Below are positions 1-7,427 of a DNA stretch of 64,000 nucleotides, in pieces. Numbering within the stretch: the first letter of the stretch is position 1; every line of letters begins with the position of its first letter. The position numbers and the translations under genes were made by a program. The notes beneath the pieces were generated by a model. It was not told the origin of the DNA. It did no database searches and was given only the letters and a program-made list of their open reading frames with translations. The stretch is taken from the NCBI GenBank assembly GCA_965262235.1, contig OZ253504.1, positions 2,356,001 to 2,420,000 of the forward strand, written 5' to 3'. This DNA is from CATQGW01 sp965262235. GTDB taxonomy: Bacteria > Chloroflexota > Dehalococcoidia > Bin125.

Positions 1-834
1 GCACATCACCTGCAGCGCGCGCTCGGCCACCCCGACGCTGCGCATGCAGTGGTGGATGCGGCCGGGCCCCAGGCGCGCCTGCGCGATCTCGAAGCCGCGC
101 CCGTCGCCGGCGATCATGTTCGCCGCCGGGACCCGAACGTCATCGAAGCTGATCTCGGCGTGTCCGTGCGGCGCGTCGTCGTAGCCGAAGACGGTCAGCA
201 GGCGCTCGATCGTGACGCCGTCGGCGTCGCGCGGGACCAGGATCATCGACTGTTGCTGGTGCCGCGGCGCGTCCGGGTCCGTCTTGCCCATGAAGATGAA
301 GAACGTGCAGCGCGGGTCACCCACGCCCGACGACCACCACTTGCGGCCGTTGATCACGTACTCGTCGCCGTCGCGCGTGATCCGCGCCTGCACGTTCGTC
401 GCGTCCGAAGACGCCACGTCCGGCTCGGTCATGCAGAAGGCCGAGCGGATCTCTCCGTCGAGCAGTGGCTGCAGGTACTGTGCCTTCTGCTCGCCGCTGC
501 CGAAGCGGGACAGTAGCTCCATGTTGCCGGTGTCGGGCGGCGAGCAGTTGAAGATTTCGGGCGCCATCGGCGAGCGGCCCATCTCCTCACAGAGATGCCC
601 ATACTCGAAGTTGGACAGCCCGGCGCCGTCTTCGCTGTCGGGCAGGAACAGGTTCCAGAGCCCCTGCGAGCGGGCTTGGGTCTTCAGCTCCTCGATCAGC
701 GGGATCGGCTGCCAGCGGTCGCCCTCGGCGATCTGGTCCAGGAACACTGACTCGTTTGGGTAGACGTGGGCGGCCATGAACTCGCGCACACGGCCATGAA
801 CGTCCTGCGCCTGGTCCGAGAGCTCCGCAAGCAT
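1..834 (-). CDS. acyl-CoA dehydrogenase family protein, 3' end outside the window
   Basis: FAD-dependent enzyme that would oxidise an acyl-CoA to the 2-enoyl-CoA. 278 codons are visible; the frame is still open at base 1, so the C-terminal helical domain with the catalytic base is missing from the window. The N-terminal helical domain is followed by the flavin and substrate signature FCMTEPDVASSDATN, then WWSSGVGDP and the beta-domain stretch ISFDDVRVPAANMI. The last visible part, GRIHHCMRSVGVAERAL, resembles the ACAD10/ACAD11 subgroup. The ATG at 834-832 follows an AGAGGGG ribosome site. A tRNA gene lies directly upstream on the same strand. The substrate cannot be told from sequence. Confidence 0.9.
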   Translation of the reverse strand, partial: MLAELSDQAQDVHGRVREFMAAHVYPNESVFLDQIAEGDRWQPIPLIEELKTQARSQGLWNLFLPDSEDGAGLSNFEYGHLCEEMGRSPMAPEIFNCSPPDTGNMELLSRFGSGEQKAQYLQPLLDGEIRSAFCMTEPDVASSDATNVQARITRDGDEYVINGRKWWSSGVGDPRCTFFIFMGKTDPDAPRHQQQSMILVPRDADGVTIERLLTVFGYDDAPHGHAEISFDDVRVPAANMIAGDGRGFEIAQARLGPGRIHHCMRSVGVAERALQVMC

Positions 835-931
835 GCACGCCCCTCTTTCGCGATCGTCCGGCCCCGCCGGTCCACCGCGCAGAGTAGCGCCGCCACTGCA
901 AATGCCCTGCGGACGACGGGTCCCTGGAACG

Positions 932-1006
932 TGGAGCGGGAGACGGGATTCGAACCCGCGACCCTCTGCTTGGGAAGCAGATGCTCTACCACTGAGCTAC
1001 TCCCGC
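932..1006 (-). tRNA. tRNA-Gly (anticodon CCC)
   Basis: The reverse strand folds into a complete cloverleaf. The acceptor stem GCGGGAG pairs with CTCCCGC, the D arm contains AGCTCAGTGGTAGAGC, and the anticodon stem TCTGC/GCAGA encloses loop TTCCCAA, giving anticodon CCC, which reads GGG glycine codons. The T arm has GGGTTCGAATCCC. The discriminator is U, as expected for bacterial glycine tRNA, and the CCA end is encoded. It lies between the acyl-CoA dehydrogenase and amidohydrolase genes. Confidence 0.97.
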
Positions 1007-1068
1007 CCGCGTTTCGGGAGTGAGTCTACCGTCCCAACCGACACACGGAAGAGCCGCAGGACTCGGTC

Positions 1069-1884
1069 TCAGCTCGGATCCGCGTCCCAGCGATACGCGC
1101 GGCGGGCGTTGTCGACATGGAAATCCTGCACCACCGACTCGCGCAGCCCCAGCGCGTCGATCTCATCGCGGGCGCGCTGCCAGGGGATCGTCGGGTACTC
1201 GGTGCCGAACATCATCTTCTTGCTGCCGCGCGTGTTGATGAACCGCACGAAGTTCGGCTCCCAGTACTTGGGCGCGACCGATGTGCACGACATGTAGACG
1301 TGCTCCCAATGCGCGATCGTGGAGATTGCCTCATCGATCCACGGCTGACCGCAGTGCGTCATGATCAGCCGCAGTTCAGGGAAGTGGAACGCGACCTCGT
1401 CGTAGTGCAGCGGGTTCTGCACCCAGCCCGGACGGCGCGGGCCGGGCATCCCGGCGTTCATCGAGACGGCGATCTCGAGCTCCAGCGCTTTGACGTAGAA
1501 CGGCCAGTAGACGCGGTCGGTCGGTGGCAGGCTGTAGCGGAACGGCGGGATCCGCAGGCAGCGCACGCCGTAGCGCTCGTGATAGTCGACGACGCGGCGG
1601 ATTTCGTCGTAGCCGCGCAGCGGATCGACGATCATCGCGGGCAGAATTTTGTTCGGGTAGCGGGCGTGCGCATCGCCCACCCACTCCGCGTGGTCGGGCT
1701 CCATGATCGAGATCACGCAGGCGCCGATGTCGGCGTCGCCCAGCCGCTCAAGCAGCTGCTCGGCCGAGCTGATCTGCTCGCGGTCGTCGATGTCCTTGAA
1801 CAGGTGGCGGAGCCCGCCGCCGTCGTCCGCGTTGAGAAAGTTCGAGTTGACGAGCGAATCGATCGCCCTGATCCGGTCGGCCAT
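1069..1884 (-). CDS. amidohydrolase-2 family (TIM-barrel) protein, metal site altered
   Basis: 271 residues of the PF04909 type, the family of ACMSD-like decarboxylases and lactone hydrolases. Fold landmarks are the GACVISIMEP strand, the MTHCGQPW segment that carries a metal-binding histidine in relatives, and a C-terminal MFGTEYP where relatives have FGSDYP. The usual N-terminal HxH after the first strand is missing: the sequence there reads IDSLVNSNF. The catalytic aspartate position holds glutamate. It may therefore be metal-poor or non-catalytic, or use a different site. I start at ATG 1884, where homology begins; the frame stays open upstream but runs into the divergent promoter. Divergently arranged with an LLM oxidoreductase 97 bases away. 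Confidence 0.82.
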   Translation of the reverse strand: MADRIRAIDSLVNSNFLNADDGGGLRHLFKDIDDREQISSAEQLLERLGDADIGACVISIMEPDHAEWVGDAHARYPNKILPAMIVDPLRGYDEIRRVVDYHERYGVRCLRIPPFRYSLPPTDRVYWPFYVKALELEIAVSMNAGMPGPRRPGWVQNPLHYDEVAFHFPELRLIMTHCGQPWIDEAISTIAHWEHVYMSCTSVAPKYWEPNFVRFINTRGSKKMMFGTEYPTIPWQRARDEIDALGLRESVVQDFHVDNARRAYRWDADPS

Positions 1885-1947
1885 GGCCACAGCATACCGG
1901 CGCGCCTGAGCGAGACCGCGCGGCAATGGGGCGCGGAGGTCCACTCG

Positions 1948-1953
1948 TATACT
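1948..1953 (+). promoter_or_regulatory. possible -10 element (TATACT) before the LLM gene
   Basis: TATACT lies in a GC-rich divergent intergenic stretch, followed by a strong GGAGGG ribosome site and the ATG at 1982. No convincing -35 box is visible, so this is a weak call based on one hexamer. Confidence 0.3.
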
Positions 1954-1981
1954 CGGCTCCAAAACGTGCGGAGGGCGGACC

Positions 1982-3049
1982 ATGGCAGTCGAGTTCTGGA
2001 CGATGGGCGGCGGCCGCCCAACGAGTGACGATCCGGCCGTGTTCGACGGCGTGAAACAGGCGGTCAGCGCCGAGCAGCTCGGCTACGACGGAATCGTCTA
2101 CGTCGACAGCCAGAATCTGGTCGCCGACTGCTACGTCTCGATGGCGCTCGCGGCCCACGCGACGACCCGAATCCAGCTCGGGACCGGCGTGACCAACTCG
2201 TACACGCGCCACGCGGCGATCACCGCGTCGGCGATCGGGGCGATCCAGGCCGAGAGCCGCGGACGCGCCCACCTGGGCATCGGCCGCGGCGATTCGGCGC
2301 TCGCTCATCTGGGCCTCGCGCCGCACGCGGTCGCGCCGTTCGAGCGCTACCTCAAGGACTTGCAGGCATACCTACGCGGCGAGGAAGTCCCATTCGAGCA
2401 GAGCGATGTCGACGCGCTGGGCCTCGCCGACACGCCAGTCGCCAGCCGGGTCGCCTACATCCCGGCGATGGGGCCGAAGGTCCCCGTCGATGTCGCCGCG
2501 ACGGGCCCGCGCGTAATCGCGGCGGCCGCGCGCCACGCCGACCGGATCAGCTTCAACGTGGGCGCAGATGTGGAACGCACGCAGTGGGGGATGGACGTGG
2601 CGAGGCAGGCTCGCGTCGAGGCGGGTCTGACCCCCGACATCCCCTTCGCCGCCTATCTCCCGCTGGTTGTGCATGACGATCCCGAGGAGGCGATGCGGAT
2701 CGGCGCCGGCCAGGTCTCCCTGTTCGCACGCTTCTCGACGATGTACGGCACGGTGCTCGGTCCGGCCAGCGACGCTCAGCGTGAGGTCTTCGGCGCGATC
2801 CACGAGAACTACGACATGCACGAACACGGCCGCCCCGGCAGCGCCCAGGCGGAGTCGATTACGACTGAGTTCGAGCGCGGCTTCGGCGTCTTCGGCCCCC
2901 CCGACTACTGCGTCCAACGCCTCGGCGAGCTGGTCGAGCTAGGCATCGACCGCTTCATCCTCCGCGGCTCCCCGCTCGACCCCGCCAACCCCGACACCAA
3001 ATCCAGCGAGCGCTTCGTCCGCGACGTCGTCCCACAGCTCCAGCGCTGA
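1982..3049 (+). CDS. LLM class flavin-dependent oxidoreductase
   Basis: 355-residue luciferase-like TIM-barrel enzyme using FMN or F420. Features are MALAAHATTRIQLGTGV (family strand 3), the barrel segment RGRAHLGIGRGDSALAHLG, and AATGPRVIAAAARHADRISF in the second half. Length and domain order match the F420-dependent N5,N10-methylene-tetrahydromethanopterin reductase-like group. GGAGGG stands 7 bases before the ATG. Transcribed away from an amidohydrolase. Substrate and cofactor cannot be assigned from sequence; roles in this family include monooxygenation and F420 hydride transfer. Confidence 0.92.
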   Translation: MAVEFWTMGGGRPTSDDPAVFDGVKQAVSAEQLGYDGIVYVDSQNLVADCYVSMALAAHATTRIQLGTGVTNSYTRHAAITASAIGAIQAESRGRAHLGIGRGDSALAHLGLAPHAVAPFERYLKDLQAYLRGEEVPFEQSDVDALGLADTPVASRVAYIPAMGPKVPVDVAATGPRVIAAAARHADRISFNVGADVERTQWGMDVARQARVEAGLTPDIPFAAYLPLVVHDDPEEAMRIGAGQVSLFARFSTMYGTVLGPASDAQREVFGAIHENYDMHEHGRPGSAQAESITTEFERGFGVFGPPDYCVQRLGELVELGIDRFILRGSPLDPANPDTKSSERFVRDVVPQLQR

Positions 3050-3079
3050 GCTAAGAATCCTCTGAACAAGTCGGATCCC

Positions 3080-3267
3080 CTCTCCCCCCCGCTGACCACA
3101 TTGAGTGGTCAGCGGAATCCGGATCCCATCTCCCCCCGCTCGGCGGGGGGAGATGTCACGGAGTGACAGAGGGGGGCCCCCGCCTGTCCAGCTACAGCCA
3201 CGCCGGGGAGTCGGGACCGCAGCCCCCCTCTGCCTTCGGCATCTCCCCCCGCAAAGCGGGGGGAGAG
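3080..3267. repeat. GC-rich palindromic repeat (family B) with an A-type hairpin
   Basis: At 3091-3113 the arms GCTGACCAC and GTGGTCAGC flank a 5-base loop (family A, inverse orientation). A long element follows: outer hairpin CCCCCCGC-nnn-GCGGGGGG, then GTCACGGAGTGAC, AGAGGGGGG, a roughly 50-base interior, then CCCCCCTCTGCCTTCGGC and a second CCCCCCGC hairpin. The interior, read on the minus strand, resembles the copies near 42040 and 56817. It lies between the 3' ends of convergent genes and may act as a bidirectional transcription barrier. Confidence 0.85.
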
Positions 3268-3291
3268 TGATTCAGGGCCTTCCGACTACCC

Positions 3292-6200
3292 CTACCACGT
3301 ATCGATGTTCGGCCGCCGTCCCCGCCGAATCGGCTCCGGATTCTCGCAGGCCATCAGCCCGCGCACGATCCAGCGACGCGTCTCCGCCGGATCGATCACC
3401 CCGTCGTTCTCGTGCACCGACGCCGCGTTGACGCCTCGCCCGCGCCGATAGGACTCTGCGACGAGCGCCTCGTAGCGCGCGGCCCGCTCCCCGATGTCCT
3501 CGATCGCCGCGAGTTCGGCGCGCTGACCGAGCCGCACCGCCGCCTCGAGGTTCATCCCGCCCAGTTCAGCGGTTGGCCAGGACAGCGCCCACAGCGGCGC
3601 GCGCGAGCTGCCGGTCATCATCGCCTGCGCGGCGAGGCCATACGACTTGCGCAGGATCACCGTGAAGCGCGGCGACTGCACGTTGGCCAGCGTGACGAAC
3701 ACGTTGTTGCACTTGCGCGCCAGGCCGGTCCGTTCGATGTCCGGGCCGACCATCATCCCGGTCGTGTCGACCAGCACCAGGATCGGGATGTTGAAGCAGT
3801 CGCAGAGCTGCGCGAAGCGGCACATCTTGTCCGCCGCGTCGCTGTCCACCGCGCCCCCGAGGTGCTCGTTGTTGTTCGCGATCACCCCGACCGGGTGCCC
3901 CTCGATCCGGACCAGCGCGGTCACGACGCCGACGCCGAACTCCCCGCGCAGTTCAAGCACTGAGCCGCTGTCGCTGAGTTGATCGACCACCTTGCGGATG
4001 CTGAAGGGGCGCTTGCGGTTCTCCGGGATCGCGTGCCGCAGCAGCCGCTGATCGGCGCACTCCCAGTCGGAAATCGAGCCCTGGAAGTAGGACAGGTACT
4101 GCTTCGCGGCGGTGACCGCCTGCCCCTCGTCGTCCACCAGGATATCGATGCTGCCGGCCGGTCCGAGGTCCGACATCGGGCCGATCTCCTCGGGCGTGAA
4201 CAGGCCCAGCCCGCCGCCCTCGATCGTCGCGGGGCCGCCCATCCCGATGTTCGCGTCGCGCGTGGCGATGATGCAGTCGGTGATCCCGAGGATCGAGGCG
4301 TTGCCCGCGAACGTGCGTCCGGCAGTGATTCCGATCATCGGCACGGTCCCGCTGATCCGCGCCAGCATGTCATACGTCGGCGTCCATTGGCCGGCCGCCG
4401 AGATGTCGGAGAAGTCGGTGTCGCCGGAGCGCCCGCCGGCGCCCTCGGCCCAGATGATCAGCGGCGTGGCCTGCTCATCGGCGAACTTGATCATCCGGTC
4501 GGTCTTCTGGTGTCCCATCATCCCCTGCGTGCCGGCCCAGACGGTCTCGTCGTACATCGCGACCAGCGTCGTCGCGCGGTCCTCGGCGAAGAGCTCGCCG
4601 TTGACCGTGCCGATCCCGGTGATCATCCCGTCGGCAGGCGCGCGCACGCGCATCTCCTCGGCCGACATGATCCGGTGCCGAGCGGGCAGCACAAGGGCCC
4701 CGAACTCGACCCAGCTCCCCGGGTCCACGAGCTCCGCCAGGCTCTCGCGCTGCGTGCGCTTGCCCTTCGCGTGACGCAGCTCGACCCACTGTTCGCGGTT
4801 CTCGTCCATGCCGACGGCCAGCAGGTCGAACAGCTCCTGCAGGTCGGGCCGGACGTAGTCGAGATCGACCTCCTCCTCACGCTCCTCGATCGCCGCGCCC
4901 ACATCGGCCTGCTCAATGAAGGCCAGCGCGTGGCCCTCGTAGACCACGTCGCCGATCGCGACGGTCAGCGCGCGGAGGTACCCCGCGACGTCCGATTTGA
5001 TCACGTGCTCCATCTTCATCGAGTCCATCACGAACATCTGCTGGCCAACGCGGACCGCGTCCCCTTCGGCGACCACGATCTGGATGATCGTGCCCTGCAG
5101 CGGCGAGCGAACCGGCACAGTGTTCGGCGGCCCAACAATTTCGGGCGCGGGTTGCCGACCGGGAGCCACACCGACCACGGAGGCCGAACGCGTGCCCGAC
5201 CCCTCGCGGAAGTAGTTGAGCCCGGCGAGCGGATCCAGCGTGTCGAGCTGCGCTCCGGCCAGACCTGCCGCAGCGCTCGGCGCTCCGTTCTGCTGCGCCG
5301 ATTCCGCGACTGCGGGAGCCGCGAGCTCGGCCACGTGAGCGTCCACCCAGCGCGTGTGGATCGCGCCGCTCGCGAAGTCCTCGTGCGCGAGCGCGCGGTC
5401 GAGGAACGTGAGGTTGGTCTCGACGCCGTCGATCCGGAACTCCGAGAGCGCGCCGCGGGCCCGGCCCACGACGTCGCCGAAGTCGGCCGACGCCGAGTGC
5501 GCGATCACCTTCGCGAGCAGCGAGTCGAAGTTGGGATTGGTCGTGTAGCCCGGGTAGCCGTACGTGTCGATCCGCACCCCAGGCCCCGACGGAGGCTCGA
5601 ACGCGGTCAGCATCCCGCCTGAAGGACGCACCTCCCCGTCGGGCTGCATCCGCTCCATATTGACGCGCGTCTGGATCGCGTAGCCGCGCGCGGCCGGCAC
5701 GTCGCTCTGCGTCAGTCCGATCTCGGCCAGGCGCTCCCCGGCGGCGATCCGCAGCTGGGCCCGCACGAGATCGACGCCGGTGACCTCCTCGGTGACCGTG
5801 TGCTCGACCTGTAGGCGCGGGTTGGCCTCGATAAACGCGAAGTCCCGCTCGTCGGCCGAATCGACCAGGAACTCGAAGGTGCCGAGGCTGCGATAACTCA
5901 CGGCGGCCGCCATCCGCACCGCGGCCGCGGTCAGCCGATCGCGCGCGGCCGTTCCGAGCGTCGGGCTGGGCGCCCACTCGACCACCTTCTGATGGCGGCG
6001 TTGCAGGCTGCACTCGCGCTCACCGAGGTGAGCGACCTGGCCCTCCCCATCGCCGATGATCTGCACCTCGATGTGACGCGCGCGCGGACTGAGCCGCTCA
6101 ACCAGCAGTGCGCCATCGCCGAACGCCGCCGCGGCCTCCGACTGGCAGCGCGCATAGCCCTCCTCGATCTCGTCGGCCGCGCTGACGACGCGCATCCCGC

Positions 6201-6699
6201 GCCCGCCGCCGCCGGCGATCGCCTTGATCACCATCGAATCGTTGTCGCCAAGCGACGCGAAGAACGCCTGCGCTTCCGCGAGCGTCACCGCGCCGTGGCT
6301 GCCGAGCAGGACGGGCACCTCAAGCTCAACGGCGAGATTTCGCGCCCGCGCCTTGTCGCCGAACAGTTCCAGCGACTCCACCGACGGGCCGACGAAGCTG
6401 ATCCCCGCCGCCGCGCAGCGCCGCGCGAGTTCCGGGCTCTCGGCGAGGAAGCCGTAGCCAGGGTGCAACGCGTCGCAGCCCGTTGCCTGCGCGGCGTCGA
6501 TTACCGCGTCGATATCGAGGTAGGCGCGGCTCCCCACGCCCTCCAGCGCATGCGACTCATCGGCGCGGCGCACATGCAGCGACGTCGCGTCGTCCGCGGA
6601 GTGGATCGCGACCGATGCGATCCCAAGTTCACGGGCGGCGCGGATAATTCTGATCGCGATCTCGCCGCGGTTCGCAATCAAGATCTTGTTAATCGGCAT
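3292..6699 (-). CDS. single-chain biotin-dependent acyl-CoA carboxylase (BC-BCCP-CT)
   Basis: 1135 residues combining all parts of an acyl-CoA carboxylase. The biotin carboxylase is at about 1-450 (KILIANRGEIAIRI at the start, ATP-grasp GGGGRGM at 163-169, EANPRLQVEH). The biotin carrier domain has VMDSMKMEHVI, with biotinyl lysine at about 562. The carboxyltransferase spans about 640-1135 and includes both halves, with GAGGRSGD, oxyanion-type GG segments and NNNEHLGGA. It carboxylates an acyl-CoA using ATP and bicarbonate. This single-polypeptide order is known for long-chain or broad-range acyl-CoA carboxylases; acetyl- and propionyl-CoA enzymes are usually split. GGAGGAGG stands 4 bases before ATG 6699. 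An upstream in-frame extension to 7020 crosses the neighbouring gene and is rejected. Confidence 0.93.
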   Translation of the reverse strand: MPINKILIANRGEIAIRIIRAARELGIASVAIHSADDATSLHVRRADESHALEGVGSRAYLDIDAVIDAAQATGCDALHPGYGFLAESPELARRCAAAGISFVGPSVESLELFGDKARARNLAVELEVPVLLGSHGAVTLAEAQAFFASLGDNDSMVIKAIAGGGGRGMRVVSAADEIEEGYARCQSEAAAAFGDGALLVERLSPRARHIEVQIIGDGEGQVAHLGERECSLQRRHQKVVEWAPSPTLGTAARDRLTAAAVRMAAAVSYRSLGTFEFLVDSADERDFAFIEANPRLQVEHTVTEEVTGVDLVRAQLRIAAGERLAEIGLTQSDVPAARGYAIQTRVNMERMQPDGEVRPSGGMLTAFEPPSGPGVRIDTYGYPGYTTNPNFDSLLAKVIAHSASADFGDVVGRARGALSEFRIDGVETNLTFLDRALAHEDFASGAIHTRWVDAHVAELAAPAVAESAQQNGAPSAAAGLAGAQLDTLDPLAGLNYFREGSGTRSASVVGVAPGRQPAPEIVGPPNTVPVRSPLQGTIIQIVVAEGDAVRVGQQMFVMDSMKMEHVIKSDVAGYLRALTVAIGDVVYEGHALAFIEQADVGAAIEEREEEVDLDYVRPDLQELFDLLAVGMDENREQWVELRHAKGKRTQRESLAELVDPGSWVEFGALVLPARHRIMSAEEMRVRAPADGMITGIGTVNGELFAEDRATTLVAMYDETVWAGTQGMMGHQKTDRMIKFADEQATPLIIWAEGAGGRSGDTDFSDISAAGQWTPTYDMLARISGTVPMIGITAGRTFAGNASILGITDCIIATRDANIGMGGPATIEGGGLGLFTPEEIGPMSDLGPAGSIDILVDDEGQAVTAAKQYLSYFQGSISDWECADQRLLRHAIPENRKRPFSIRKVVDQLSDSGSVLELRGEFGVGVVTALVRIEGHPVGVIANNNEHLGGAVDSDAADKMCRFAQLCDCFNIPILVLVDTTGMMVGPDIERTGLARKCNNVFVTLANVQSPRFTVILRKSYGLAAQAMMTGSSRAPLWALSWPTAELGGMNLEAAVRLGQRAELAAIEDIGERAARYEALVAESYRRGRGVNAASVHENDGVIDPAETRRWIVRGLMACENPEPIRRGRRPNIDTW

Positions 6700-6814
6700 T
6701 GGGCCTCCTCCAGCTCCGCGAGGATACGGCGAGCATCGGCGCGGCCAGCCTGTTAACTTGCGAACTAACTTGTTCAGAGGTTCCAGGCAACGAACCGAGT
6801 CACAGGAGTTTGAA

Positions 6815-7399
6815 ATGACCACAGCAACCACAGCAGTTCTCACGCGTCCGCGCGAGTGGACCCGCGAATCCGTGATGGAACTCACCCGCGACGAAGTCAT
6901 CGCGCTCTGGCACGAGGCGCCCGCGGCCGAGATGGCGGAGTTGGTCGGCGAATTCGAGGGCCTGATCCCCAACGCCGGCGACGAGGAGCGCCAGAAGCGC
7001 ACCGCCGAGGTGATGTACAACGAGAACGGCCCGCTCGGCTACTGGCTGGGCAAGGCCTACTTCCCGCTCAGCCACACCAGGGGCGACGGCTACAACCGCT
7101 GGCGGCGGCCCGGCGGCACGGTCGAGCGCAACCTCCGCTTCTCGACCGAGATGGGCACATCGGTGATCGACGGCAAGCCGTCGCTGCTGATGTACTACGG
7201 CGCCTACGCCCGCGCCGAGCAGCGCGACGAGCCTTCGACGCTGGTCGACGAAATCCGCAAGCTCTCCGACGGCATCTTCCTCGGCATGGGCACGGTCGCC
7301 AACGACGACGGCACCCGCTCCGACCCCGGCCACTTCGTCATGGCCGGCCCCGTCGCCCCCTGGGTCGGCGTCGACGACCCCACCGCCGAGCTGCTCTAG
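6815..7399 (+). CDS. conserved hypothetical protein, 194 aa
   Basis: I do not recognise a named family. The protein is soluble, without signal peptide or membrane segment. An N-terminal helical part (residues 1-65, acidic) leads to a region rich in aromatic and glycine residues: GPLGYWLGKAYFPLSHTRGDGYNRW, then ERNLRFSTEMGTSVIDGK, MYYGAY, and DGIFLGMGTVANDDG. Alternating hydrophobic strands and the GYWLGK and LGMG turns suggest a lipocalin-like beta barrel, comparable in outline to GXWXG/DUF4334 proteins; this is a guess. AGGAG precedes ATG 6815 by 8 bases. Divergent from the carboxylase. An insertion sequence begins 28 bases after the stop codon. Confidence 0.75.
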   Translation: MTTATTAVLTRPREWTRESVMELTRDEVIALWHEAPAAEMAELVGEFEGLIPNAGDEERQKRTAEVMYNENGPLGYWLGKAYFPLSHTRGDGYNRWRRPGGTVERNLRFSTEMGTSVIDGKPSLLMYYGAYARAEQRDEPSTLVDEIRKLSDGIFLGMGTVANDDGTRSDPGHFVMAGPVAPWVGVDDPTAELL

Positions 7400-7427
7400 C
7401 CGCCGAGCACGGAATGGGCAGCCACAA

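Noticed and set aside
6700..7020. N-terminal extension of the carboxylase to 7020
   Set aside because: It would run antisense through the start of the gene at 6815; the family start KILIANRGEIA and a strong ribosome site define 6699.
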